DNA of 64,000 bases, from contig NZ_JOIX01000016.1 of the NCBI RefSeq assembly GCF_000720175.1, forward strand, positions 53,440 to 117,439, in the 5' to 3' direction. The stretch is from Streptomyces sp. NRRL S-337 (GTDB lineage Bacteria; Actinomycetota; Actinomycetes; Streptomycetales; Streptomycetaceae). The notes under the pieces are model-generated. The model was not told the DNA's origin, made no database searches, and saw only the letters and a program-made list of their open reading frames with translations. Made by a program: the position numbers and the translations under genes. Below are positions 18,644 through 27,898 of the stretch, in pieces. Every line of letters begins with the position of its first letter. The stretch's first letter is position 1.

Positions 18644-19701
18644 CGCTGCTGCTTCTTCCCGGGCCGGTCGAGCTGGTTGGCCCAGAGCGTGGGGTCGTCG
18701 ACGGTGGCCTTGGTGACCAGGGGTGCCGGGAGCTGGTCCTCCAGGCCGTTCTTGATCTTCACGATGGTGGAGCCGTGGTCGGTGGGGCCGGGCTTGAAGG
18801 TCTTGCCGTCCAGTGCGGCCTGGGCGTAGCGGAGCGCGTACTTGGCGTAGAGGTCGGCCGGCTGGGAGAGGGTGGCGTCGATCGTGCCGGCACGGATCGC
18901 GGCCAGTTCGTCCGGTATGCCGTCGTTGGAGATGATGGTGAGGTGCCCGGCGGAGCCGGCCGGTACGAGCCGCTTCTTCTGCTCCAGCAGTGCCAGCGTC
19001 GGCTGCAGGAAGGCGCCGCCGGCCTGCAGGTAGATGCCGTCGAGGTCGGGGTGCTGGGCGAGCAGGCTCTGCAGCTTGGCGGAGGCGACCTCGCCCTTCC
19101 AGTCGGTGGCCAGCTCATGCACGGTGATCTTCGGGTACTTCTTCTTCATGCAGGCCGCGAACGCCTCGGAGCGGTCCCGCCCGTTGATCGAGCTGAGGTC
19201 GCCCTGGAGTTCGGCGACCCGGCCCCGGCCGCCGAGTTTGCGGCCGAGGTAGTCGCAGGACTTCTCGCCGTAGGCGCGGTTGTCGGCGCGTACGACCATG
19301 TAGACCGTGCCGTCGTCGGGCCGGGTGTCCACGCTGATCACGGGGATCTTCTTCGCCGCCAGCCGCTGCAGCTCGGCGCTGATGGCCCCGGTGTCCTGAG
19401 GGGCCATCACGATCGCCTCGGCGCCCTGACCGGTCAGCGCCTGCACGTCGGCGACGACCTTGCCGATGTCGTTCTGGGAGTTGGCCAGTGGGAGGGCCTT
19501 CGGGCCGCCGTGGTCCAGGTCCTTTTGGAGGTACTGCTGGTAGGAGTTCCAGAAGTCGGTGTCCGTGCGGGGCAGGTCGATGCCGATCCGGCCGGCGGCG
19601 TCGCTGCCGCGGTTGCAGCCGGTGAGCGCGGCGAGGGCGGCGAGGGCAGCGAGCACGGACACCGCGGCACCCGCCGCCGCGCCGGTCGTACGCAGTCTCA
19701 T
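18640..19701 (-). CDS. Sugar ABC transporter substrate-binding lipoprotein (RbsB type)
   Basis: 353-aa periplasmic-binding-protein-4 family lipoprotein. Signal peptide with lipobox LTGC at residues 26-29. The mature protein starts with the IGIDLPRTDTDFWNSY segment typical of sugar-binding proteins of the CUT2 class, and includes the AIVMAPQDTGAISAEL and IPVISVDTRPD blocks. It captures the sugar, presumably L-fucose or a related 6-deoxysugar given its neighbours, and delivers it to the permease encoded downstream. It begins 55 bp after the SDR gene and is coupled to the ATPase gene. Confidence 0.92.
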   Translation of the reverse strand: MRLRTTGAAAGAAVSVLAALAALAALTGCNRGSDAAGRIGIDLPRTDTDFWNSYQQYLQKDLDHGGPKALPLANSQNDIGKVVADVQALTGQGAEAIVMAPQDTGAISAELQRLAAKKIPVISVDTRPDDGTVYMVVRADNRAYGEKSCDYLGRKLGGRGRVAELQGDLSSINGRDRSEAFAACMKKKYPKITVHELATDWKGEVASAKLQSLLAQHPDLDGIYLQAGGAFLQPTLALLEQKKRLVPAGSAGHLTIISNDGIPDELAAIRAGTIDATLSQPADLYAKYALRYAQAALDGKTFKPGPTDHGSTIVKIKNGLEDQLPAPLVTKATVDDPTLWANQLDRPGKKQQR

Positions 19702-19756
19702 GGGATTCCCTTGGTCGGTCGGGTGGGCTGGTCCGGCTCTCCGTTCGCGGCCGGGA

Positions 19757-20524
19757 TCACGTCGCGGGGCGCAGGCGCAGGCCCTGCATGCCGCCGTCGA
19801 CGGCGAGCGCGGTGCCGGTGATGCCGGCGGCGGCCGGGGACGCCAACGAGGCGATGGCGGCGGCGACTTCGGCGGCGGTGACCATCCGGCCCATCGGCTG
19901 GCGGGCGTGGAGGGCGGCGCGTTCGGCCGCCGGGTCGTCGGCCCGGTCCAGCAGCCGGCCGATCCACGGGGTGTCGGCGGTGCCCGGGTTGACGCAGTTG
20001 ACCCGGATGCCCTCGCGGACGTGGTCGGCGGCCATGGCGAGCGTCAGCGAGAGCACCGCGCCCTTGCTGGCGGCGTACAGGGCCCGTTGCGGCAGCCCGG
20101 CGGTGGCGGCGATGGAGCAGGTGTGGGTGATCGACACGGCCCCGGGGCGGGCGGGTGCCGCCCGGCGCAGGTGCGGCAGTGCGGCGCGGGCGGTGCGGAC
20201 CAGGCCGAGCAGGTTGACGTCCAGGACGTGCTGCCACTCCTCGTCGTCGTTGTCCTCGACGGTGCCGGTCGCACCGATGCCGGCGTTGCCGACGAGGGTG
20301 TGCAGGGCGCCCAGTTCGGCCGCCGCCTCGTCGACGGCGGCACGTACGGCGGCGGCGGAGGTGACGTCGGCCGTGACCGCGAGGGTGCCGGGCGGGGCGC
20401 CGGACGGGTCGCGGTCCAGTACGGCGACCGTGGCGCCGCGCTCCTGGAGCAGGGCGGCGGTGGCCGCGCCGATACCGGAACCGCCGCCGGTGACGAGGGC
20501 GGCCAGGCCGTCGAAGTCGGTCAT
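19757..20524 (-). CDS. SDR oxidoreductase, 2-keto-3-deoxy-L-fuconate dehydrogenase-like
   Basis: 255-aa short-chain dehydrogenase. Cofactor loop TGGGSGIG at residues 12-19, NAG motif (VGNAGI), catalytic YAASK, and the C-terminal ALAVDGGM. The segments [11 protein letters not shown] and [15 protein letters not shown] resemble 2-keto-3-deoxy-L-fuconate dehydrogenases, which oxidise the product of L-fuconate dehydratase. The ATG at 20524 overlaps the stop of the dehydratase gene as ATGA; the much longer open frame upstream is a shadow. The coupling with the dehydratase supports consecutive steps in one pathway. Confidence 0.86.
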   Translation of the reverse strand: MTDFDGLAALVTGGGSGIGAATAALLQERGATVAVLDRDPSGAPPGTLAVTADVTSAAAVRAAVDEAAAELGALHTLVGNAGIGATGTVEDNDDEEWQHVLDVNLLGLVRTARAALPHLRRAAPARPGAVSITHTCSIAATAGLPQRALYAASKGAVLSLTLAMAADHVREGIRVNCVNPGTADTPWIGRLLDRADDPAAERAALHARQPMGRMVTAAEVAAAIASLASPAAAGITGTALAVDGGMQGLRLRPAT

Positions 20525-21846
20525 GCGAGGGCCTCCTCGGTGGCCTGCCGGGCCCGCCAGACGGGTCCGTCGGGGTAGCGGTGGGCGGCGAGCGACGCCG
20601 GGTGCATCTCGGCGGAGAAGCCGGGGGCGGCCGGGGCCCGGTAGCGGCCGTGCTCGACCACGACCGGGTGGACGAAGTGCTCGTGGAGGTGGTCGACGTA
20701 CTCGATGACGCGGTCGTCCCGGCTGCCGGAGACGGCCACGTAGTCGAACATCGCCAGGTGCTGCACCAGCTCGCACAGGCCCACGCCGCCCGCGTGCGGG
20801 CACACCGGGACGCCGTATTTGGCGGCCAGCAGCAGGATGGCCAGGTTCTCGTTGACCCCGGCCACCCGGGCCGCGTCGATCTGGACGAAGTCCACCGCCC
20901 CGGCCTGCAGCAGCTGTTTGAACACCACGCGGTTGGCGACGTGTTCGCCGGTGGCGACCTTCACGGGCTGCCCGGCGCGCACCGCGGCGTGCCCCAGCAC
21001 GTCGTCCGGGCTGGTCGGTTCCTCGATCCAGTACGGGGTGTACGGCGCCAGCGCGGTCATCCAGCGGACCGCCTCGGCCACGTCCCAGCGCTGGTTGGCG
21101 TCGACCGCGATCCGTACGCCGGGACCGACCGCGGCGCGGGCCAGCCGCAGCCGCCGTCTGTCGTCGTCGAGGTCGGCGCCCACCTTCAGCTTGATCTGCC
21201 CGAAGCCGTCGGCCACCGCCTGTTTGGCGAGCCGGACCAGCTTGGCGTCGTCGTAGCCGAGCCAGCCGGGCGAGGTGGTGTACGCGGGGTAGCCCTCGGC
21301 CTTCAGGAGGGCGGCGCGGGCGGCCCGGCCGGGCGTGGCGGCGCGCAGCAGGGCCAGCGCCTCGCCGGGGGTGAGGGCGTCGGAGAGGTAGCGGAAGTCG
21401 ACGAGCGAGACGAGGTCCTCGGGGGTCATCGCGGCGAGGAACTCCCACACCGGCAGGCCGGCCCGGCGGGCGGCCAGGTCCCAGGCGGCGTTGACCACCG
21501 CGCCGGCCGCCATCTGCATCACGCCCTTCTCGGGGCCGAGCCAGCGCAGCTGGGAGTCGTGGGTGAGGTCGCGGTGCAGGGCGGCGAGGTCGGCGGCGGT
21601 GGTGGGCACCGGGCGGCCGACGAGGTACGGCGCGAGGGAGCGGATCGCGGTGGCCATGACGTCGTTGCCGCGCCCGAGGGTGAAGCACAGGCCGTGGCCG
21701 CGCGGTCCGCCGCCGGTGTGCAGGACGAGGTAGGCGGCGGAGTAGTCGGGGTCGGGGTGCATGGCGTCCGAGCCGTCGAGCTGGTCCGAGGTGGGGAAGC
21801 GGACGTCGTGGATCTCGAACGCGGTGACGGTGCCGGTCACGGCCAT
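20521..21846 (-). CDS. L-fuconate dehydratase (enolase superfamily)
   Basis: Dehydrates L-fuconate to 2-keto-3-deoxy-L-fuconate. 441 aa, the size of bacterial FucD and human ENOSF1, which it resembles from the N-terminus ([20 protein letters not shown]) onward. The enolase-superfamily machinery is complete: KLKVGAD with the catalytic Lys, metal ligands in [16 protein letters not shown] and GEHVANR, and the catalytic His in [21 protein letters not shown] and [10 protein letters not shown] are strongly diagnostic of this dehydratase. ATG at 21846 with GGGGC upstream; the longer open frame overlaps the intergenic operators. It is the first gene of the minus-strand operon. Confidence 0.95.
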   Translation of the reverse strand: MAVTGTVTAFEIHDVRFPTSDQLDGSDAMHPDPDYSAAYLVLHTGGGPRGHGLCFTLGRGNDVMATAIRSLAPYLVGRPVPTTAADLAALHRDLTHDSQLRWLGPEKGVMQMAAGAVVNAAWDLAARRAGLPVWEFLAAMTPEDLVSLVDFRYLSDALTPGEALALLRAATPGRAARAALLKAEGYPAYTTSPGWLGYDDAKLVRLAKQAVADGFGQIKLKVGADLDDDRRRLRLARAAVGPGVRIAVDANQRWDVAEAVRWMTALAPYTPYWIEEPTSPDDVLGHAAVRAGQPVKVATGEHVANRVVFKQLLQAGAVDFVQIDAARVAGVNENLAILLLAAKYGVPVCPHAGGVGLCELVQHLAMFDYVAVSGSRDDRVIEYVDHLHEHFVHPVVVEHGRYRAPAAPGFSAEMHPASLAAHRYPDGPVWRARQATEEALA

Positions 21847-21871
21847 GCGCACGCCCCTGGGGAGTAGCGGA

Positions 21872-21927
21872 GGAACATCGTTCCTGCCGACGGAGCTAAC
21901 ATCGGACCTTTCCGGGTCATCCGATGT
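21872..21927. promoter_or_regulatory. Operator region of the L-fucose-type operon
   Basis: Upstream of the dehydratase gene are three copies of an ACATCG element. One is inside the palindrome GGAAC-ATC-GTTCC (21872-21884). The other two form an inverted repeat, ACATCGGA (21899-21906) and TCCGATGT (21920-21927), with a 13-nt spacer. TCATCCGATGT (21917-21927) matches the core of the perfect palindrome at the FadR-type gene (12382-12392) at 10 of 11 positions if the centre base is free. Likely binding sites for that regulator. Confidence 0.6.
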
Positions 21928-22152
21928 ATAGACCTGTGCGCGAGGCGGCGTCCAGACCCCGTACCGAAAGTCCTGCGGGAGTTGAGGAAGGAAAGCCGCA
22001 TGACCTCGGCCACAGATCGGATGACTCGGGACGCGTTCGTGCACAGGGGCTGCGGACCGGGGCCACACAAGCCGTAGGCTTGGTGACGCACGTAATGGAA
22101 CTGCTGCCGGCCGCCGTCCCCGACGGCCGGGCCGGTCGGAAGGAGGCGCTGG

Positions 22153-23211
22153 GTGATCGAGCTGGAGGGGGTGCCCGAGCTGATCGACCCGGTCATGGTG
22201 GCCGCGTTCGAAGGCTGGAACGACGCCGGCGACGCCGCCTCCGCCGCGGTCGCCCATCTGGACCGGGAGTGGAAGGGTGAGGTCTTCGCCGCGCTGGACG
22301 CCGAGGACTACTACGACTTCCAGGTGAACCGTCCCACCGTCTTCCTCGACGGCGGCGTACGCAAGATCACCTGGCCGACCACCCGGCTCTCCGTGGTCCG
22401 CGTCAGCGATGCGAACGGCAAGGGACGGGCGCGCGATCTGGTGCTGGTCCGCGGCATCGAGCCGAGCATGCGCTGGCGCTCGTTCTGCAACGAAATCCTC
22501 GGTTTCGCCCATGAGTTGGGCGTGGAGATGCTGGTGGTGCTGGGCTCGCTGCTCGGGGACACCCCGCACACCCGCCCGGTCCCGGTCAGCGGGGTCACCT
22601 CGGACGCGGACCTGGCCCGACGGCTGGATCTGGAGGAGTCGCGCTACGAGGGCCCGACCGGCATCGTCGGGATCCTCCAGGAGGCGTGCACCCACGCGGG
22701 CGTGCCGGCGGTGAGCCTGTGGGCGGCGGTGCCGCACTACGTCTCCCAGCCGCCCAACCCGAAGGCCAGCCTCGCGCTGCTCAACCGCCTGGAGGACCTC
22801 CTCGACATCAGCATCCCGCTGGGCGAGCTGAGCGAGGACGCGCGCGCCTGGCAGCTGGGCGTGGACCAGCTGGCGGCGGAGGACAGCGAGGTCGCCGAGT
22901 ACGTGCAGTCGCTGGAGGAGGCGCGGGACACCGCCGACCTGCCGGAGGCGTCCGGCGAGGCGATCGCCCGCGAGTTCGAGCGCTATCTGCGCCGCCGCGA
23001 CCCGCAGTCCGGTCCCGGCGTGGCCACCGAGGGCGGGCTCGCGGAGGGCCGGGACAGCTCCTACCTCCGCGACACGACCAGCGGCCGCACCCGGCCGCCC
23101 CGCCCGGCACCCAAGGAGCCGCGCGAGCCCGGCACCGGACCGAAGGACACCGGCCCGTCCGACTCCTCCCGGCGGCCCGACGAGGACGGCCCGGAGGAGA
23201 GCGGCGACTAA
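22153..23211 (+). CDS. PAC2-family protein
   Basis: 352-aa PAC2 (proteasome-assembly-chaperone 2-like) family protein, conserved in actinobacteria and of unclear biochemical role. The N-terminal half has the family pattern ([45 protein letters not shown]). The C-terminal 90 residues are low-complexity, rich in Pro, Arg, Asp and Gly, and probably disordered. GTG start at 22153 with AGGAGG 6 nt before it. Transcribed divergently from the sugar operon and convergently with the GH31 gene, sharing a hairpin. Confidence 0.9.
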   Translation: MIELEGVPELIDPVMVAAFEGWNDAGDAASAAVAHLDREWKGEVFAALDAEDYYDFQVNRPTVFLDGGVRKITWPTTRLSVVRVSDANGKGRARDLVLVRGIEPSMRWRSFCNEILGFAHELGVEMLVVLGSLLGDTPHTRPVPVSGVTSDADLARRLDLEESRYEGPTGIVGILQEACTHAGVPAVSLWAAVPHYVSQPPNPKASLALLNRLEDLLDISIPLGELSEDARAWQLGVDQLAAEDSEVAEYVQSLEEARDTADLPEASGEAIAREFERYLRRRDPQSGPGVATEGGLAEGRDSSYLRDTTSGRTRPPRPAPKEPREPGTGPKDTGPSDSSRRPDEDGPEESGD

Positions 23212-23243
23212 AACCCGGGCGCGGCCCCGGGGCGATCCACACG

Positions 23244-23287
23244 CACAGGGCGCCGGACCGGCCGTCGAGCCGGTCCGGCGCCCTGTG
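23244..23287. terminator. Bidirectional terminator hairpin
   Basis: Perfect 19-bp inverted repeat (23244-23262 with 23269-23287) around a 6-nt loop, between the convergent ends of the PAC2 gene (stop 23211) and the GH31 gene (stop 23310). It should stop transcription from both sides. Confidence 0.8.
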
Positions 23288-23309
23288 TGTCATCCCGATC
23301 CCAGGGCCG

Positions 23310-26300
23310 TCATCCGGAGCAGTGGAAGCGCGCCCCCGCCCAGTCGCCGTGGTCACCGGACTTCTTGCCGTCGGTGTCGGTCACCTTCAGCCGTACGTGC
23401 CGGGCGCCGCCGAGCGGTACGTCCACCGCCACCGGCGCCGACTTCCCGGTCAGCTTCGGCGAGGTCCACAGCACCTTGCCGTCCGCCTCCACGGAGAAGG
23501 CGACCTCCCCGTAGTCGGCGATCTCGTCGTCGATCCCGGCGTCCGCGGTGAACGACGTACAGCGCCCCCCGGTGAAGAACTCCAGGTCGGCATTGGCGTG
23601 CGCACCGATGCCCTTGGCGTAGGTCTTCCCCGCGAGGGTGAGCGGATGGCCGTCCGCCGGGCCCGACTCGCCGTTGCTGCGGTCCCGTTCGGCCGGTCCG
23701 TAGCCATTGGCCGCGGTCAGCCATTCCATGTCACTCGCCCAGGTGTCGGAGGCCGGCGCGGACGGTACGGGCCGTACCTCGAAGCGGTGCACGGTGGTGC
23801 GCGGCGCCCCCGCCGCCCGGTAGCGGACGGTCGCGGTGACGGTCACCGGGTCGGCGCTGCTCGCGTCCTTGGGCGCGGTCACGGTCAGCGTGTCGCGGGC
23901 GGTGCCGCCGGCCGCGAGCCGGCCGTGGTGCACCGGCGCGGAGACCCGCCAGCCCTCGGGCGCGGACAGCGACACCGAGACGTCCGTGGCGTCCCGGGTG
24001 CCGGCCGTCACCGCGGTCCGTACGGTCGTCGGCGCGCCCTTGGTCACCTCCTGGCCGCCCGGGGTCGTGACCGTGACGCCCGCGCCCGGGGTCCGGCCGC
24101 CGACCGCGCTGGCACCCTTGAGCGTCAGCCCGAAGGCCCGGTCGGTGGGGCGGGCGGCGGTCTTGACGTGGACGACTCCGCCGCGGTCGGCCGGGTCGTA
24201 GTACCAGCCCTGGTCGGCCGCTCGGAGGCCGCGCGCGGACGGCAGCCGCTTCAGCGGACGGCCGGCCAGCTCCACCCCGCGCGGCGCGTCCCCGGTGTGC
24301 ACGGTGAACTCGTAGGGCCGGCTGGTCTGCTTGCCGTGGAAGGAGCCCTTCGAGGCCCCGACGGCGAGGCGTACGTCACCGGCGCCGGAGCGGGGCGCCG
24401 TGACGTCCACCCGCTGGGTGGCACGGGCGCCCGTACGGTGGGCGCGGGTCACCCCGTCGTCCTCGTAGAGCGTGAACGACGAGCGGCCCTGCGGGTACAC
24501 GTCCCAGGCGAGCGGGGACCCGGCGGTCCGGTCCTGGTAGGACGTGATGCCCGGCCACATCGGCACGGCGGCACCGGCCTTGACGAACAGCGGCAGGGTG
24601 TCCAGCGGCGCGCTGTAGCCGTCGAGGGTCATCGGCCCCTGGTAGGTGCGTCCGGACCAGTAGTCGATCCAGGTGCCCTTGGGCAGGTAGATGCCGTTGC
24701 GGGTGTCGGTGTCCTGGTAGACGGGGGCGAGCAGGAAGTCCTGGCCGGAGAGGAATTCGTACTTCGCGGCGTCCGAGGCGGCCTTCGGGTCGTCGGGGTA
24801 TTCCAGCGACAGCGGACGCACCGGCCCGACCCCGGTCCGGGTCGCCTCGGCCGCGTAGGAATACATGTACGGCAGCAGCGATTCCTTCAGCTTCAGGTAT
24901 TTCCGGTTGATGGCCGTGTACGGGTCGCCGTAGCGGAAGGGCTGTTTGTCGCTGGCGGCCCAGCCGTCCATCGTCATGACCGCGGGGAGGAAGGATTTCC
25001 ACTGCAGATCGCGGACGTACGTCTTGGGGCTGCCGCCGAAAATGCCGTCCACGTCACCGGTGGTGTAGGCGAGCCCGGACATCGTCGCGCCGGCGTAGGT
25101 CGGTATCTGCCAGCGGATGTACTCCCAGCTGCCGCTCTGGTCGCCGGACCACTGGACGCCGCACCGCTGCGCGCCGGACCAGCTCTCCGGGGCCCAGGTG
25201 AAGCCGCGTGCGTCGCTGTTGTCCTCGATCCCCCGGTAGGCGTCCTTGCAGCCGTCCAGGGCGAATTTGTAGCCGTCGCCGACCCAGGCGACGTCGAGTT
25301 TGGCGATCCGCTGTCCGGCCTTGACCTGGTCGGCGAGTTTGGCGATGCCGTCCTCGGTCCACAGTCCGAGTTTCATCTTCCGGCCGCCGAGCCCCTGGGA
25401 GGTCTGGCCGAGGTTTTCGTAACCGCAGCCGTAGCCGTCGTTCACCAGCATCCAGCCGTTGGGCATGTCGTGCTGCACATATCCGTCGGCGACCTTCAGG
25501 GAATCCAGGGTGTGCCGCTCCCCGCGGTTGGCATTGTGCAGATAGCAGTCCGAATCGCCGATCTCCAGGCCGTACACCGGCGGCAGGAAGGGCTTTCCGG
25601 TCAGTGCGGTGTACTGGCCGATGACGTCCTTCGTGCTCGGCCCGGCGAAGTAATAGGCGTCGAAGCGCCGTTCCTTCGCCGTGGTCGTCACCGGGTCGTC
25701 GAAGGCGTAGGTGTTGGGGGCGTAGGTGTTGCGGAAGACGCCGTATCCGGCGGTGGAGAGGTAGAAGGGGACGGAATTGGGGTGCCCGCCGTCGTCCCAG
25801 TTGTAGTCGACGCCCACCTCGACGGTGTGGCCGCGGTGGGAGGTGTTGCCGCGGCCGTTCTGCATGCCGGCGCCGTAGAACTGCTCGGTGGCGCCGCGTG
25901 CGAGGGTCTGGGTGGTGGTCTTGTCGTCCCAGCTCAGGCCCTTGGCCTCGGACCAGACCAGGGAGCCGTCGGCCCGGCGCAGTTCGAAGCGCAGCGGCGC
26001 CTTGTACGCCGTCAACGTCACCTTGCCCGTGCTGAGTTCGTAGGCGTCGCCGGCGTCCCGCCAGTGGGTGGCCGGCGGGGCTCCCTGGGGCAGCACGATG
26101 TCCTTGCCGGTGGGGTCGGAGAAGGTGCCGTCCGGGGCGAGTTCGAGGCGGAAGGTACGGTCCGTCACGAAGCTGACGCGGGCCTCGGCCCGGCCCGCGT
26201 GCAGGTGGTAGACGGGCCCGTCGGCCTCGAAGCCGGTGACGTCCCCGACGGTGTGGGCGGGCGCGGGGCCGGCGGCCGGTGCGCTGCCGGCCGGGCCGGC

Positions 26301-26366
26301 GACCGCCACGACGAGCCCGAGCAGCGCGGCAACGACCGCCGCCCGCAGTCCTGTTGGTTTCCTCAT
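23310..26366 (-). CDS. Secreted GH31 glycoside hydrolase with C-terminal NPCBM domain
   Basis: 1018-aa exported alpha-glycosidase-type enzyme. A signal peptide occupies roughly residues 1-35 (ATG 26366; the frame continues upstream without a start of family length). The N-terminal GH31 beta-sandwich is followed by the catalytic barrel (GKPFLPPVYGLEIGDSD, WMLVNDGYGCGY, KLDVAWVGDGY, WSGDQSGSWEY, PYMYSYAAEA), then the proximal beta-domain. The last 140 residues form an NPCBM carbohydrate-binding domain (GIGAHANADLEF). The usual WxDMNE nucleophile motif is replaced by LDVAWVGDGY, so this belongs to one of the divergent GH31 subgroups, such as alpha-galactosidase or alpha-GalNAcase-like ones; specificity not assigned. 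Mid-domain segments look like bacterial immunoglobulin-like folds. Isolated transcription unit. Confidence 0.87.
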   Translation of the reverse strand: MRKPTGLRAAVVAALLGLVVAVAGPAGSAPAAGPAPAHTVGDVTGFEADGPVYHLHAGRAEARVSFVTDRTFRLELAPDGTFSDPTGKDIVLPQGAPPATHWRDAGDAYELSTGKVTLTAYKAPLRFELRRADGSLVWSEAKGLSWDDKTTTQTLARGATEQFYGAGMQNGRGNTSHRGHTVEVGVDYNWDDGGHPNSVPFYLSTAGYGVFRNTYAPNTYAFDDPVTTTAKERRFDAYYFAGPSTKDVIGQYTALTGKPFLPPVYGLEIGDSDCYLHNANRGERHTLDSLKVADGYVQHDMPNGWMLVNDGYGCGYENLGQTSQGLGGRKMKLGLWTEDGIAKLADQVKAGQRIAKLDVAWVGDGYKFALDGCKDAYRGIEDNSDARGFTWAPESWSGAQRCGVQWSGDQSGSWEYIRWQIPTYAGATMSGLAYTTGDVDGIFGGSPKTYVRDLQWKSFLPAVMTMDGWAASDKQPFRYGDPYTAINRKYLKLKESLLPYMYSYAAEATRTGVGPVRPLSLEYPDDPKAASDAAKYEFLSGQDFLLAPVYQDTDTRNGIYLPKGTWIDYWSGRTYQGPMTLDGYSAPLDTLPLFVKAGAAVPMWPGITSYQDRTAGSPLAWDVYPQGRSSFTLYEDDGVTRAHRTGARATQRVDVTAPRSGAGDVRLAVGASKGSFHGKQTSRPYEFTVHTGDAPRGVELAGRPLKRLPSARGLRAADQGWYYDPADRGGVVHVKTAARPTDRAFGLTLKGASAVGGRTPGAGVTVTTPGGQEVTKGAPTTVRTAVTAGTRDATDVSVSLSAPEGWRVSAPVHHGRLAAGGTARDTLTVTAPKDASSADPVTVTATVRYRAAGAPRTTVHRFEVRPVPSAPASDTWASDMEWLTAANGYGPAERDRSNGESGPADGHPLTLAGKTYAKGIGAHANADLEFFTGGRCTSFTADAGIDDEIADYGEVAFSVEADGKVLWTSPKLTGKSAPVAVDVPLGGARHVRLKVTDTDGKKSGDHGDWAGARFHCSG

Positions 26367-26476
26367 GCCGGACAGCTGTAGCCCGCCGGCGGGGCGGCCC
26401 ACCATGGATTCTTGCGCCGGGTTGCTGGATTTCCGGTCGCCCGGCCCGGGTGCGGGCGCGGCCCCGGGCACGGAAA

Positions 26477-26510
26477 AGGGGCGCCCGTACCGGCCGGCAC
26501 GGGCGCCCCT
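26477..26510 (-). terminator. mshC terminator
   Basis: Perfect 12-bp stem AGGGGCGCCCGT / ACGGGCGCCCCT with a 10-nt loop, 28 nt past the mshC stop. On the minus strand it is followed by TTTT, one of the few T-tracts behind hairpins in this window. Confidence 0.8.
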
Positions 26511-26537
26511 GGCGGGACGGGGGTCAGGCGGTGGCCG

Positions 26538-27767
26538 TCAGAGGGCCACGCCCAGGAGCGCGTCGACGGCGCGGGATACGAGGCCGGGGGCGCCCTCGTC
26601 GGTGCCGCCGTCGGCCGCCTGCGCGGCGGCCCAGCGGTCCACGGCGGCCAGCGCGGCCGGCGCGTCCAGGTCGTCGGCGAGTGCGGTGCGGATCTCCTCC
26701 AGGAGGGCCTCGGCGGGCGGGCCGTCGGGGCGGGAGACCGCGGCGCGCCAGCGCGCCAGCCGCTCGACGGCCTCGTCGAGCACCGCGTCGGTCCACTCCC
26801 AGTCGGCGCGGTAGTGGTGCGCGAGCAGCGCCAGGCGGATCGCCGCCGGGTCGGTGCCGTCGCGCCGCACCTTCGAGACGAAGACGAGGTTGCCCTTGGA
26901 CTTGGACATCTTCTCGCCGTTCAGGGCCACCATCCCGGCGTGCACGTACGCCTTGGCGAACGGGTGCTCGCCGGTGAGCGCCTGGGCGTGCGAGGCGCCC
27001 ATCTCGTGGTGCGGGAAGGCGAGGTCGGAGCCGCCGCCCTGGACGTCGAAGCCCATCCCGAGGTGGTCCAGGGCGATCGCGACACACTCGATGTGCCAGC
27101 CGGGCCGGCCGCGGCCCAGCGAGCCGCCGTCCCAGCTCGGCTCGCCGTCGCGGGCGGCCATCCACAGCATCGGGTCGAGCGGGTTCTTCTTGCCCTCCCG
27201 CTCGGGGTCGCCGCCGCGCTCGGCGGACAGCAGCCGCATCGCCTCGGCGTCGAGTCCGGAGACCTCGCCGAAGTGCGGGTCGGAGGCGACGGAGAAGTAG
27301 ATGTCACCGTCCAGCTCGTAGGCGGCGCCGGCGTCGCGCAGCCGCTCCACCAGCGGGACGATGCCGGGTATCGACTCGACGGCGCCTATGTAGGCTCGCG
27401 GCGGCAGCATCCGCAGCGCCGTCATGTCCTCGCGGAACAGGGCGGTCTCGCGCTCGGCGAGCGCGGTCCAGTCGTCGCCGGTGGCCTCGGCCCGCGCCAG
27501 CAGCGGATCGTCGACGTCGGTGACGTTCTGCACGTAGTGCACCTGGCGCTTCGTGTCGAGCCACACGCGCTGAACCAGGTCGAACGCGTTGTAGGTCGCC
27601 GCGTGCCCCATGTGGGTGGCGTCGTACGGCGTGATGCCGCAGACGTAGATACGGGCGACGGGACCAGGGTCGAGGGTCACCCGTCCGCCGGTCGCGGTGT
27701 CGTGGATCCTCAGGTCGCGGCCCTGACCAGGCAGGGCGGGGACCTCAGAAGCGGGCCATGCATGCAT
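26538..27767 (-). CDS. mshC: Cysteine:1D-myo-inositol 2-amino-2-deoxy-glucopyranoside ligase
   Basis: Ligates cysteine to GlcN-inositol using ATP in mycothiol synthesis, the thiol buffer of actinobacteria. 409 aa, a cysteinyl-tRNA-synthetase paralogue of the shorter MshC length. The HIGH-like motif is HMGH (residues 52-55); the first zinc Cys is in YVCGITPYD (Cys43), and GWHIECVA supplies other metal ligands. KMSKSKGNL is intact. MshC was preferred over CysS because of length, the [11 protein letters not shown] wording and the conserved neighbours. ATG 27767 in an ATGCATGCATG stretch with AAGG upstream. It follows the TIGR03843 gene in the same orientation. Confidence 0.95.
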   Translation of the reverse strand: MHAWPASEVPALPGQGRDLRIHDTATGGRVTLDPGPVARIYVCGITPYDATHMGHAATYNAFDLVQRVWLDTKRQVHYVQNVTDVDDPLLARAEATGDDWTALAERETALFREDMTALRMLPPRAYIGAVESIPGIVPLVERLRDAGAAYELDGDIYFSVASDPHFGEVSGLDAEAMRLLSAERGGDPEREGKKNPLDPMLWMAARDGEPSWDGGSLGRGRPGWHIECVAIALDHLGMGFDVQGGGSDLAFPHHEMGASHAQALTGEHPFAKAYVHAGMVALNGEKMSKSKGNLVFVSKVRRDGTDPAAIRLALLAHHYRADWEWTDAVLDEAVERLARWRAAVSRPDGPPAEALLEEIRTALADDLDAPAALAAVDRWAAAQAADGGTDEGAPGLVSRAVDALLGVAL

Positions 27768-27898
27768 GCCTTGAGCGTAACCGGATGCATGTTCCGCATA
27801 CGAACCGGACCACGGGTCTTGGCCGGAAAGGCGGTCTTGCGGTTTGCAGCCGGACGTGTATGGGCGTACCGGCGGCCCGCAAGGGGTCCCGTACGGGC

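Noticed and set aside
23310..26366. GH31 enzyme as a fucosidase feeding the fucose cluster
   Set aside because: Known fucosidases belong to other families (GH29, GH95, GH141, GH151); proximity alone does not support it.
22686..26381. 1231-codon plus-strand open frame
   Set aside because: Antisense to the GH31 gene and partly to the end of the PAC2 gene; an artefact of codon bias.
26538..27767. Cysteinyl-tRNA synthetase (CysS)
   Set aside because: Length, [11 protein letters not shown] wording and the neighbouring TIGR03843/DUF3090 genes fit MshC better.
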